Numbered from the stretch's first letter, positions 26,552 to 34,761 are shown. The stretch: 64,000 bases of DNA from Halosimplex aquaticum (GCF_028747785.1 NZ_CP118158.1:2728001-2792000); one strand, 5' to 3'. Made by a program: numbers and translations. The notes: a model not told the origin generated them from the sequence alone.

Positions 26552-27535
26552 ATGCGCTACGCACAAGCGAGCCAGGGTCAGGTCAGTTACGGACGCGAAG
26601 GGACGGCATACGAACGAGCCGGGGCGACAGACTCGTACTTCGGCATCATCACGGATGACGTCGAAGTCGCGAACCCGAACGAGGCCACGCCGATGGCCAC
26701 GAGCGGCGGTCGGCGCGGTCCACACGTCAACTCCCCGGACCCGCGAACCTACGAACTGGAGGTCCCGTTCCTCGTCCTCGACGCGAACGCACCGTTCGAG
26801 TTCGCGCTCGGGAACCGCTCGGAGACCAGCAAGAACCCCGACGGAACCGACGGGAGCGGCGACGAGTACACCGAACACCTGTTCACGGAGGCCGACAGGC
26901 TGCCGACGATGTCCATCGAACACCAGCAGGCGGACATGGACTTCACCGAGTGGTTCGTCGGGACGAAGGCCAACCTCGAACTCTCCGCGGAGCAGGGCGA
27001 ACCCCTGGAGGCGACGATGTCGATGACGGCCGCCGATCGCGAGTACGATGACGCGTCGTCGTCGGCGACCGACCTCTCGATCCCGCAGGGTCGGAGCCCG
27101 TTCCGGTTCTGGATGGCCGGCGACGTCACGCTCTCGAACCCCTCCGACGGCTCGACGGTCGACACCGTGGCCACTGTCTCCGGGATCGATCTGGCTTGGG
27201 ACAACGGCCTCGAGAGCCAGCACACCGGGACCGGACGCGACGCACACGCGGTCGCGGAGACGACGGGCGCCGAGAAGTACGACATGACGATCACCGTCTC
27301 GGTCACCGACACCGCGCTGTACCGGCGGGCAGCCGAGGCCGAGGCCCCAGTCGACGTCGAGATCCCGTTCTACCGCCCGCCGAACCAGGCGGACGTGACC
27401 GACGCACTGTACGTCCGACTACAGGAGTGTACGGTAACGAGCGCTCCGATCCCGGACGCCGGCGAAGGCGTCGTCGAGGCGGAGGTCGGACTCGCGCCGC
27501 GAGACACGGAGATCGAGATCCGCGAACCGGTCTAG
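26552..27535 (+). CDS. Major tail tube protein
   Basis: A 327-residue protein beginning MRYAQASQGQVSYGREG. Repeating β-strand patterns, a central acidic region and the final block EAEVGLAPRDTEIEIREPV fit the structural protein of a non-contractile tail tube. Its place directly before the tail chaperone gene pair and the tape measure gene is the standard order of siphoviral tail modules. No sheath gene is present. The start at 26552 is the first ATG in the protein-like part of the frame. Confidence 0.65.
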   Translation: MRYAQASQGQVSYGREGTAYERAGATDSYFGIITDDVEVANPNEATPMATSGGRRGPHVNSPDPRTYELEVPFLVLDANAPFEFALGNRSETSKNPDGTDGSGDEYTEHLFTEADRLPTMSIEHQQADMDFTEWFVGTKANLELSAEQGEPLEATMSMTAADREYDDASSSATDLSIPQGRSPFRFWMAGDVTLSNPSDGSTVDTVATVSGIDLAWDNGLESQHTGTGRDAHAVAETTGAEKYDMTITVSVTDTALYRRAAEAEAPVDVEIPFYRPPNQADVTDALYVRLQECTVTSAPIPDAGEGVVEAEVGLAPRDTEIEIREPV

Positions 27536-27597
27536 CCGGCGGCGACTGAACCGCGAATTCGGCACCGCTCGCAGACCGAAGACACCCGAGACACACC

Positions 27598-28047
27598 ATG
27601 AGCACGGACGAGACAGGACAGCACCGAGACGCACAGGACGACGACCAGCAGACGGCCGGCGACCCGCTCACCTGGGACGAGGCCGCGAGCGGCTTCCAGC
27701 GACGCCGGGAGGAGCGCCGGACCATCGGCGTGGAGATCCCCGACGTCGGCGTGGCGACGTTCACGCTGCGGGGCCTCACCCGCGAAGAGCGCGATGACGT
27801 CGAACAGGCCGCCGCGTCCGTCACGCAGCGGGGTCGCGGCGACCCTGATGTCGAGGTGGACACCGGTGCTATTCGTCGCAAGACACTGGAGTACGGCATC
27901 GTCGACGGGCCGGACGGATTCAAACCCGGCCGTGCGGACCACCTGAACACGCTTCCACCGGGCGTCCAGGACGAACTCGTGGACGTCGTCGAGTCGCTGA
28001 GCACACTGTCCGTCGAGGAGCACGACGGGTTTCAAGAGATGGGGTGA
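27598..28047 (+). CDS. Tail assembly chaperone (gpG-like)
   Basis: A 149-residue acidic protein (WDEAASGFQRRREERRTIGVEIPDVGVATFTLRGL when split; ends VEEHDGFQEMG). Position between tail tube and tape measure genes and size match lambda gpG-type tail chaperones, which are made in two forms by programmed frameshifting. The stop codon lies in the run ATGGGGTGAGGGG, and an open, protein-like extension in the +1 frame begins right there. See the extension feature. Confidence 0.65.
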   Translation: MSTDETGQHRDAQDDDQQTAGDPLTWDEAASGFQRRREERRTIGVEIPDVGVATFTLRGLTREERDDVEQAAASVTQRGRGDPDVEVDTGAIRRKTLEYGIVDGPDGFKPGRADHLNTLPPGVQDELVDVVESLSTLSVEEHDGFQEMG

Positions 28048-28255
28048 GGGGAAGGATGTCACTCCTGAAACCCCGTTTGAACGGCGTGTCCTCGAAGACG
28101 CGGCCTTCTGGGACGCGTACGGCTGCCCGCTCGACCCGCGGACCCTCCCAGCGCGGGAACACGAGGCGCACCTCGCCGTGCTCGACGGGAAGCAGACGGC
28201 CCGACAAAAAGAACAGAAACGGACCCGGCGCGGCCAGCGCCACGGTCGGCGGTGA
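28041..28255 (+). CDS. Frameshifted extension of tail chaperone (gpGT-like)
   Basis: In the +1 frame (equivalently -2) relative to the chaperone gene there is an open frame from 28001 to the TGA at 28253-28255. It encodes EGKDVTPETPFERRVLED, AAFWDAYGCPLDPRTLP and a basic end KEQKRTRRGQRHGRR. It has no ATG, GTG or TTG near its beginning, so independent translation is unlikely. The GGGG run before the chaperone stop is a candidate slip site (+1 or -2; a -2 shift is known in phage Mu). A fusion of about 218 residues would be expected. It ends 7 bp before the tape measure start. Confidence 0.6.
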
Positions 28256-28262
28256 TTCGTAG

Positions 28263-29903
28263 ATGCCATCGGGTGTGAACGAGAGCGTCCAGCAGCGTGC
28301 GCAGTCGGCCGCAGAGAACACGACCAAGGGGATGAGCGGTGCGAGCGACAGGCTGCGCAGGGCGTCGAGCGCGGCATCGATGTTCGGCATGGCGTTAAAC
28401 GGGCTCCTCCCAATCTGGGAGTCGATCGTCGCTCAGAGCCCGAAGCTACAGTCGCAACTTGCGGGCATGGGAACCCAGTTCGAGGCGCTCGCCAGTTCGC
28501 TCGGGTCGACGCTCATCCCGGCGTTCCGGTTGGTCTCGGGGTTCGTGAAAAGCGCTGTCTCGGTGTTTAGGGCGTTACCGTCTCCGGTCCGGCGACTCGT
28601 CGGGATAGCGTTCGCCCTCACGACGGCGCTCGTCGGCCTTGGAGCGGTCGTCGCAACGGCACAAGGCGCCGTCGCCGCTCTTGCAGTGACGTTCGGATCG
28701 CTGCTCACGCCGATACTCGTCGCATCCGCCCTGATAGCAGGCCTCTACGCGGTGTGGACGACGAATCTCTTCGGCATCAAGCAGAAGACTGCCGTCGTCC
28801 TTGAGGCTCTCAAACAGCAGTTTCAGGCAGTCGTCGAATTCGTCCGGCCGATTTGGGAGGGGTTCGTGGCCGGACTCAAGCAGCTCTGGAACGTCCACGG
28901 ATCCGCACTGGCGTCGCGGATCACGACGACGATGTCGAACCTGACCGGTGGATTCAAGCAGTTCGTAGCGGTGACGAAACCGCTCTGGGAGGGCTTTCTC
29001 ACAGTGATCGCAGCCTTGGTAAAGGTTCACTTCGCGGTCATCAAGACGGTCGTCCTGACGGTCATGGACGCGCTTCTCAGTACCGTCCGACTCACGCTCG
29101 CGCTCATGCAGGGCGACTTCGACGGCGCCGTGCAGATCGTCGTCGGGTACGTCCAGCGACTCGTGGACCGCATCAACGGGTTCGCGTCACGTATCCAGTC
29201 GATCCTCGGCGGCCTTGGGGACGCGGCCATCTCCTGGGCGACGGAGATGATGTCGCAGTTCCTCGCGGGGATCACGGCGAAGACGGAGCAGTTGCTGTCC
29301 AAGATCGCCGAGGTCGAAGGGGCGGTCGTCGACCCGCTTTCTGCGCTCCCGGGGAAGGCGATCACCTGGGCGAAGGATATCCTCACGAAACTCGTCGAGG
29401 GGATCGACGCGAAGATCGAGGTGCTGAGAGAGCGCGCGCAGGCGGTTGCCGACGACGTGACGAGTCCGCTCTCCTCGCTCTCGAAGCAGGCGGCCGGGTG
29501 GGGGAGAGACGTCATCGGCGAGTTCGTTAGCGGGATCAAAGACAAGATCAGTGCAGTCAGAAGTGCCATTTCGGACGTGAAGAGCGAGGTCACGAGCCGG
29601 ATCTCGTTCGATATCCCGTCCAACGATCGAATGGCCCGTCGCTGGGGTGCGGACCTGATCACGCACTTCTCTCGTGGGGTTCAGGCGAACGCCGGGCTGC
29701 TCCACCGCTCGCTCCCAGGAACCGGCCCCCGTGCGATGGGACTGCCACAGCCTCAGCCGACTGCAGCGAACACCACTGCCGTTGACGTCACCGTCGAGGC
29801 TGGAGCGGTCCAGCTGAACGGCCGCGGAACTGATCGGCTGAACGCCGAACGGACCGCCGAGGGCATCGGCGAGGAGATGGCGAACCAGTTCGGGAGGCGG
29901 TGA
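28263..29903 (+). CDS. Tail tape measure protein
   Basis: A 546-residue, mostly helical protein. It has a polar helical start (VQQRAQSAAENTTKGMSGA), a long hydrophobic region at about residues 110-175 (VGIAFALTTALVGLGAVVA; LLTPILVASALIAGLYAV), then amphipathic helical repeats (for example AAISWATEMMSQFLAGITA, GKAITWAKDILTKLVEGID, AAGWGRDVIGEFVSGIKD). These are hallmarks of tape measure proteins that set tail length. At about 1.5 Å per residue the implied tail would be short to medium (roughly 80 nm; inference). Confidence 0.8.
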   Translation: MPSGVNESVQQRAQSAAENTTKGMSGASDRLRRASSAASMFGMALNGLLPIWESIVAQSPKLQSQLAGMGTQFEALASSLGSTLIPAFRLVSGFVKSAVSVFRALPSPVRRLVGIAFALTTALVGLGAVVATAQGAVAALAVTFGSLLTPILVASALIAGLYAVWTTNLFGIKQKTAVVLEALKQQFQAVVEFVRPIWEGFVAGLKQLWNVHGSALASRITTTMSNLTGGFKQFVAVTKPLWEGFLTVIAALVKVHFAVIKTVVLTVMDALLSTVRLTLALMQGDFDGAVQIVVGYVQRLVDRINGFASRIQSILGGLGDAAISWATEMMSQFLAGITAKTEQLLSKIAEVEGAVVDPLSALPGKAITWAKDILTKLVEGIDAKIEVLRERAQAVADDVTSPLSSLSKQAAGWGRDVIGEFVSGIKDKISAVRSAISDVKSEVTSRISFDIPSNDRMARRWGADLITHFSRGVQANAGLLHRSLPGTGPRAMGLPQPQPTAANTTAVDVTVEAGAVQLNGRGTDRLNAERTAEGIGEEMANQFGRR

Positions 29904-29904
29904 G

Positions 29905-30390
29905 ATGGGAGACCACACCGACGTTCGACTGGAGACGCAGGACGGGACCGTCGTGGCATATTTCGCGCCGAATTTCGAGGTGAAGCCGAAGATCTCCAAC
30001 GACCTGCACGAGGCTGACCGGTCCGGTGGCGACCCGCCAGTCGTCAGGGACGGGCAGCGCTACAGCCACGACCTGTCGGTTCAGGGCGTCTTCGAGCACT
30101 CGTCGAACCTGCCGGCGGCTCACGCCGACGACGTCGAATCGATGGTCGGGGCCGCGCCGGTGACCCCGCGCGACCAGGTCAACCGGTTGGTCTACTACGC
30201 CACGCAGGTCGGCGGTCCATTCCACCTCTACGAGGGTGCCGACGAGTACACCGCGACGGATCCCGCTGACGTGAATCTGCGGGCTGGCGTCTATCCGGCG
30301 GTCCAGATCGCCGAGATCACGCCGCCGTCACAGGCCGGACTGCCGCGGTTCGAGTACGCCGTTGACTTCACCGTGGGGGTGCCCCGATGA
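29905..30390 (+). CDS. Tail protein, probable distal-tail component
   Basis: A 161-residue β-rich protein (VRLETQDGTVVAYFAPNFEV; YSHDLSVQGVFEHSSNLP; FEYAVDFTVGVPR). It follows the tape measure gene by one base, the usual place of a distal-tail (Dit-like) or baseplate protein. I do not recognise a named family with confidence. It shares a 4-nt ATGA overlap with a tiny ORF that in turn overlaps the hub gene. Confidence 0.55.
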   Translation: MGDHTDVRLETQDGTVVAYFAPNFEVKPKISNDLHEADRSGGDPPVVRDGQRYSHDLSVQGVFEHSSNLPAAHADDVESMVGAAPVTPRDQVNRLVYYATQVGGPFHLYEGADEYTATDPADVNLRAGVYPAVQIAEITPPSQAGLPRFEYAVDFTVGVPR

Positions 30391-30419
30391 GTACAGAGGC
30401 TCTGGAGGTATTCCGATGA
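30387..30419 (+). CDS. Ten-codon ORF coupling two tail genes
   Basis: MSTEALEVFR followed by TGA. It overlaps the upstream stop (ATGA) and the downstream hub start (ATGA), and contains GGAGGT, the ribosome-binding site for the hub gene. It may simply be a translational bridge and not a functional peptide. Confidence 0.25.
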   Translation: MSTEALEVFR

Positions 30420-32338
30420 CTGTCGATTGGCGGCTTCGGCCCGGTCGGCCCGTGCTGGAGTTCGGCGGCAGCGGCTACGTCGCGCTCGACATGTCGTACA
30501 GCGAACCCGGTGCGTTGCCCGAGTTCTCAGTGAGCGCGTGGGTCAAGACAGCTGTGAGCGGTCGAAGCAGCGAGGGCAACTGGGCGAACCTCGATTTCGA
30601 CCGTACCGAGTACTTCAATCTCTCCGTACGCGGCGACGACGGTCGCGTCTGGTTTGCGACGACGGGCCAATCGGATGTCATTCACGACCAGTACTCCGAG
30701 ACTGCGATCAACGACGGCCAGTGGCACCACCTCGCGGTCGTCTACGACGGCTCGGACAAGCTCATTTACGTTGACGGTGAGGAAGACGCCCGTGCGGTGG
30801 ACGTGTACGGTGGCTCCGCCATCGGAAGCGGGACCACGCGGTACGGGTTCCTCGGCGACGGGTCTGAGGCGGAGACGTTCGATGGCAACAGGAATAGTCA
30901 CCTCTTCGAGGGCGAACAGGACGAGACGCTGCTATACGAACGCGCGCTCAACGCCGAGGAAGTTAAGCGGCTCTGGCACGGCCGCTCGCCCGACGACCGA
31001 GAACTCATCGCTTACTGGCGGTTCGACGGCGAGGGCGACCGACTCTCCGACGCTACCGGTAACGGCAACCACGGAACCATCCGGGGAGACCTGTCTTGGG
31101 GCGCGGGTCACTCCGTCCCAGACCCCGCGCTGGTCGATGTCGAGGTGACCGACGCGTTCAACCGGTTCGCCCGCTCGGCGACCGCGACCCTCGACGACCC
31201 CGAGGGAAGGGTCGACGACCCCGAGGGAAGGGTCGACGACCGCTACGCACGGCCGACCCCCGTCGAGCTTGAGGTGAGGCGCGATATCGACGATGGCTAC
31301 GCACGTCGCTTCGGCGGGTTTGTGGTCAACTCGACGACACTCGAACACACAACGGAGCTAGAGGCACTCAGCCACGACTTCTGGCTCCGCAAGCGGCAGG
31401 TATTCCGCGGGTTCACTGACGCCGCGATCAGCGACATCCTCCGGGAACTGGTCGTCGACCTGACGCCGCTCGATTGGGTCCCGGGGAACGTCTCGGTCCT
31501 CCACGATGAACCCGTCACTCGTGACTGGAAGGGCGAGCGCCTCGACGAGGTGCTCTCGGAGCTCGCGTCCATCTCCGCCGACGAGGAGTTCGGTGCCAAC
31601 GACGCCGGCGAGTTCTTCTTCCGGCCGCGGGAGGAACGGACGGCACCCCGGAACTTCCCCGCTGGCGAGTACCTCGACGCGGACTTCTCGGAGAACGCCA
31701 AACGGGAGGTCAACGAGGTCACGCTCTACTACGGTGAGCGACCGGACACGGGGGCGGTCGCCGTCGAGGACCGCGAAAGCCAGAAGGAACTCGCTCAGAA
31801 GCTCGACCGACCGCGGCCAGTCGTCATCGGCGTCACGAAGAGCTTCCCCGAGATTGACTCCGAGGAGGCGGCCGAGCGGAAGGCTCGCCAGATCCTCACC
31901 GACCGTGACGTGGTCCAGACCGGTTCGCTGACCACCTGGGAGGCGTTCGGCCTCCGCCCCGGCGACGTGACGCACGTCGTCGCACCGGACCAGGGCGTCG
32001 ACCGGGACTTCCGGATAGCGGAGGTCACCTACCGCTGGGCCGACGACGAGACGGCGGTCCAGTTGGCGGAGAACACCGGTGGAGTCGTCGATACCCTCGT
32101 CTCGCTCAGTAATGAGGTCACACGTATCGACTCCCGTGCCGCAGACGAGGACGCGACTATCACCCAGTTCGTGGAGTTCGACCGAGCGCTCGGCGTCGAC
32201 CTCGAACTGACGGCCTACAGGCGGACCGTCCCTGACGACCAGCTACTGCTTGGGACGACGAAGGGCGGATGGGGTGACCCGCGGGTCGGTGGCGGCCGAT
32301 GGGGCGATCAACGCGGCGAGCCCGAACAACTGCTGTAA
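30416..32338 (+). CDS. Tail hub/baseplate protein with LamG-like domain
   Basis: A 640-residue protein. Residues about 15-240 form a concanavalin-A/LamG-like domain (EFSVSAWVKT; GQWHHLAVVYDGSDKLIYVDG; DETLLYERALNAEEVKRLW; IAYWRFDGEGDRLSDATGNG). The remainder (DAFNRFARSATATLDDPEGRV; EVEVRRDIDD-like strands; KERKARQILTDRD-like region) resembles phage hub proteins such as gpD/Tal N-terminal regions. LamG domains bind carbohydrate, so attachment to a glycosylated S-layer is a natural inference. GGAGGT sits 8 bp before the ATG. Confidence 0.65.
   Translation: MTVDWRLRPGRPVLEFGGSGYVALDMSYSEPGALPEFSVSAWVKTAVSGRSSEGNWANLDFDRTEYFNLSVRGDDGRVWFATTGQSDVIHDQYSETAINDGQWHHLAVVYDGSDKLIYVDGEEDARAVDVYGGSAIGSGTTRYGFLGDGSEAETFDGNRNSHLFEGEQDETLLYERALNAEEVKRLWHGRSPDDRELIAYWRFDGEGDRLSDATGNGNHGTIRGDLSWGAGHSVPDPALVDVEVTDAFNRFARSATATLDDPEGRVDDPEGRVDDRYARPTPVELEVRRDIDDGYARRFGGFVVNSTTLEHTTELEALSHDFWLRKRQVFRGFTDAAISDILRELVVDLTPLDWVPGNVSVLHDEPVTRDWKGERLDEVLSELASISADEEFGANDAGEFFFRPREERTAPRNFPAGEYLDADFSENAKREVNEVTLYYGERPDTGAVAVEDRESQKELAQKLDRPRPVVIGVTKSFPEIDSEEAAERKARQILTDRDVVQTGSLTTWEAFGLRPGDVTHVVAPDQGVDRDFRIAEVTYRWADDETAVQLAENTGGVVDTLVSLSNEVTRIDSRAADEDATITQFVEFDRALGVDLELTAYRRTVPDDQLLLGTTKGGWGDPRVGGGRWGDQRGEPEQLL
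31191..31241 (+). repeat. 21-bp tandem repeat in hub gene
   Basis: TCGACGACCCCGAGGGAAGGG occurs twice in direct tandem (31191-31211, 31212-31232) with a third partial copy. It encodes DDPEGRV twice and keeps the frame. It was probably produced by slippage and may vary in copy number. Confidence 0.85.
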
Positions 32339-32347
32339 CTCATACTG

Positions 32348-32695
32348 ATGCCAGGAACAATCACTAACGCCGGACTGAACGCTACCCGGGACTTCCTGCA
32401 GTCGGAGGTCACGGAACTGGCGGTCGGTACCGGCACGACCGATCCGACGAAGACCGACACCGCGCTCGAAAACGAGGTGATCCGCAAGCCCGTCGACGGC
32501 GACGACGCCGGCACTGGTGAGGTTACCTTCGCGACTCGACTGACGAGTTCGGAGGCCAACGGTGCAGACCTCGCCGAACTCGGCGCCGTTGACGGCGACG
32601 GCGACCTCCAGGCGCGACTGACGTATAGTTCGATTGTCAAGACGAGCGACTTCGAGATCGAGTTCCGGCTGACGGAACGGGCGATGAACCCATGA
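32348..32695 (+). CDS. Small tail-tip/baseplate protein
   Basis: A 115-residue protein (MPGTITNAGLNATRDFL; ELAVGTGTTDPTKTDTALENEV; GDLQARLTYSSIVKTSDFEIEF). The pattern of a conserved N-terminal helix followed by a β-rich body, and the short phrase LAVGTGTT, recur in phage proteins located between hub and fibre genes. The precise function is unknown. It shares an ATGA overlap with the fibre gene. Confidence 0.55.
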   Translation: MPGTITNAGLNATRDFLQSEVTELAVGTGTTDPTKTDTALENEVIRKPVDGDDAGTGEVTFATRLTSSEANGADLAELGAVDGDGDLQARLTYSSIVKTSDFEIEFRLTERAMNP

Positions 32696-33390
32696 GAGAG
32701 CACGAAGACGGCGAGTTCCCCTTCGCCAACGACTTCAATGCGGTCGTACGGGACGCCTTGGCCAGCGGCACACTGGTCAAGCGGGGCTGCATGGTCAGCG
32801 ACAATGGAAGCATCGATATGTCGGTGAGCGTCGTCGATGGCGACGTGTTCGTCGACGGTACCGAAGTCCCGGTGACGGCCCAGTCGGTGATCCTCGCCGA
32901 CGCCGACCCCGACCACGCCCGCTACGATATCGTGGTAGCAGAGCGGGACGGTTCGGTGTCGGCCGTCTCCGGGCAACCGTCGGCGACTCCCGAGACACCG
33001 AGTATTCCGCCGAACGCCGTACTGCTGGCGATAACCGAGGTGCCCGCAAACGCGAACGGCGTGTCAGACTCGGAGATCCACGACGCGCGAGCGGTGCTTG
33101 CGAACGTCCCGAACAACGTGATCACTCAGGGCTCCGGCAGCGGGTTGGACGCCGACACGCTGGACGGGAACGATACGCCGCTCCCAGCCAGTGCGCTCGC
33201 AGACGGGCCGGGGAGCGGTCTTGACGCCGACACACTGGACGGAGCTCACGCATCCAAATTCGCAACCGACAGCGAGCTAAACTCCCACGCCTCGAACGCT
33301 GAAGCCCATCACACGAGGTACAGTGACTCGGAAGCAAAACACGCAGCACTGATTCACAGCGAGGGCTTCGCGCCCGGATTCCTTGGATAA
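32692..33390 (+). CDS. Tail fibre-like protein with repeats
   Basis: A 232-residue protein. The first half is β-rich (SVSVVDGDVFVDGTEVPVTA; YDIVVAERDGSVSAVSGQPS) and the second half contains two copies of GSGLDADTLDG followed by a polar, histidine-rich end (SNAEAHHTRYSDSEAKH). The DADTLDG repeat is common in phage tail fibres. The gene sits at the distal end of the tail cluster, where host-recognition proteins are usual. Confidence 0.65.
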   Translation: MREHEDGEFPFANDFNAVVRDALASGTLVKRGCMVSDNGSIDMSVSVVDGDVFVDGTEVPVTAQSVILADADPDHARYDIVVAERDGSVSAVSGQPSATPETPSIPPNAVLLAITEVPANANGVSDSEIHDARAVLANVPNNVITQGSGSGLDADTLDGNDTPLPASALADGPGSGLDADTLDGAHASKFATDSELNSHASNAEAHHTRYSDSEAKHAALIHSEGFAPGFLG

Positions 33391-33393
33391 CAC

Positions 33394-33816
33394 ATGGTCG
33401 ACACCTATCAACAGAACATCTCGCATAGCTCGGAAGCCAGCACGACGAACGATTCGTGGCAAACCGTCAAATCTGAACCGCTCAACATCAGTAACGGTGA
33501 GATAATCTATCTGGACGGAATGGGCATATGCGGCGAAATAAAGGGTGCTAGTAGCGGGTACCCTGGACGCGGACGAGGTGTGATTCGAATGATCAACCCA
33601 GAGAACAACCTAGTTTCGAATCAGTACGCAACACCGACAATTAGATCTGACAACACCAATTTCGACAAAGAGTATAGTTATGGGAATATTGGAGAATACC
33701 TGCAAGGGGACGGTTGGAACTACGAATTCCAGTTGCAGCTCCGAAGCCAGAGCGATGGGTACACAGCAGCGATTAGAAACGTCGATTCTCGGTTGATAGC
33801 TAGAAAAATTCTGTAG
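33394..33816 (+). CDS. AT-rich distal tail/receptor-binding-like protein
   Basis: A 140-residue protein with clearly lower GC and different codon use from its neighbours (many AAT, ATA and TAT codons). It begins MVDTYQQNISHSSEAST and has SNGEIIYLDGMGICGEI, comparable in position to PAGELWYVDGVYV in the gene at 34118. Being the last gene of the fibre cluster and compositionally foreign, it may be an exchangeable host-range module acquired separately. No family is recognised. Confidence 0.55.
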   Translation: MVDTYQQNISHSSEASTTNDSWQTVKSEPLNISNGEIIYLDGMGICGEIKGASSGYPGRGRGVIRMINPENNLVSNQYATPTIRSDNTNFDKEYSYGNIGEYLQGDGWNYEFQLQLRSQSDGYTAAIRNVDSRLIARKIL

Positions 33817-34117
33817 CGTATCCGAAAGCAGATCCGCTTGCCGGCGGCTTCCTCGGCCTGTCCACATGGGCGATGTGATTGTCTGAGGCTCTCGCCTTCC
33901 CGGTCTAACTCGAGGATAGCGGAGGAACGGATTTGGAAGGACGATCGCTGCCCAACCGTCAGAGACAGTAGACGGGCGGTGAGCATCAAGTCCCGAATCG
34001 AATCTGACGAGCTGCTACAGTGGGTGCAGGGCAGACAGTACCTGCTGAACTGGCCCGTCGATCGAGTAACGGAGGCAGAAAAGAACTGAAACGAGCAGCA
34101 GAGACGCACTCAAAATT
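33817..34117 (+). other. Gap with possible decayed reading frame
   Basis: A 301-bp interval between two receptor-binding-like genes. A frame from 33838 to 34089 ends in a protein-like stretch (RRAVSIKSRIESDELLQW; VQGRQYLLNWPVDRVTEAE), but its beginning is implausible. It may be what remains of another exchanged gene. No promoter or repeat stands out. Confidence 0.25.
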
Positions 34118-34513
34118 ATGCCAACCTACGACACCACCACGGCGGACGAATCGATCCACGACAGACAGCCACTCGACGGCGCGACGACCACGCTCGCCTC
34201 GCTGACGGTACCTGCAGGCGAACTGTGGTACGTCGACGGCGTCTACGTCACGGCGGACGGCAGCGGCGACGCCTCGGGCGTCGAAGTGTCCGTCGGCGTC
34301 GGCGACGGCGCGACGCTCGACGGGATAGCGCCCTCGATCGACCGCGCCGGTCGCGGCTCGAGCGTCGGCGTCGACACCACCCGGCCGGACGGCGGCGCGG
34401 CGACGGTCGACGCGTACGCGAGCGCAGGCGAGGAGATCCGCGTCGTCGAATCCTACGAACAGGGGTCGACAGGCGGCTACCACTACAGCGTGCAAGTACG
34501 GCGCGTCGTCTGA
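34118..34513 (+). CDS. β-sandwich receptor-binding-like protein
   Basis: A 131-residue acidic protein starting MPTYDTTTADESIHDRQ, with strand-like segments TTLASLTVPAGELWYVDGVYV, LDGIAPSIDRAGRG, AATVDAYASAGEEIRVVES and YHYSVQVRRVV. It is similar in layout to the gene at 33394 and to the fragment at 26173-26480. Location suggests an alternative tail-tip or adhesin protein. It is the last gene of the accessory island; the next genes are chromosomal in character. Confidence 0.5.
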   Translation: MPTYDTTTADESIHDRQPLDGATTTLASLTVPAGELWYVDGVYVTADGSGDASGVEVSVGVGDGATLDGIAPSIDRAGRGSSVGVDTTRPDGGAATVDAYASAGEEIRVVESYEQGSTGGYHYSVQVRRVV

Positions 34514-34587
34514 CCGGCGCGGCGTCAGCCGATCGTCAGACGCGCGTCTGCCGAGGCTTTACGTCTGGTTGCGTCGATGACACGAGT

Positions 34588-34761
34588 ATGGACCGTCACT
34601 GGACGCTTGACCTCGTCGCGCTGTCGGGCATCGCCGCCGGGTTCGTCCTGTTCACGGTGAGCAACGCGGCCCTCCTCGCCGGCGTCGTCGCCGCCGTCAG
34701 CGCGTACGCGCTCGTCCTCCCCGAGTTCGTCGCGTCCAGCCGACGGGCCAGTCCCCGCTGA
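34588..34761 (+). CDS. Small two-helix membrane protein
   Basis: A 57-residue protein (MDRHWTLDLVALSGIAAGF…; LLAGVVAAVSAYALVLPEFV) with two predicted helices and a basic C-terminus. A TATA-like CTTTAC 26-31 bp upstream (34557-34562) supports a leaderless start. Function is unknown. It ends 88 bp before the convergent MFS gene. Confidence 0.5.
   Translation: MDRHWTLDLVALSGIAAGFVLFTVSNAALLAGVVAAVSAYALVLPEFVASSRRASPR

Noticed and set aside
28044..28262. 72-codon ORF (MRGRMSLLKPRLNG) between chaperone and tape measure
   Set aside because: Its composition is Arg/Ser/Thr-rich as in shadow frames; the neighbouring frame reads far more protein-like and continues the chaperone.
26552..34513. Contractile (myovirus-type) tail or eCIS locus
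   Set aside because: There is no sheath, no baseplate wedge, no spike with PAAR and no AAA ATPase gene; the order fits a non-contractile tail.
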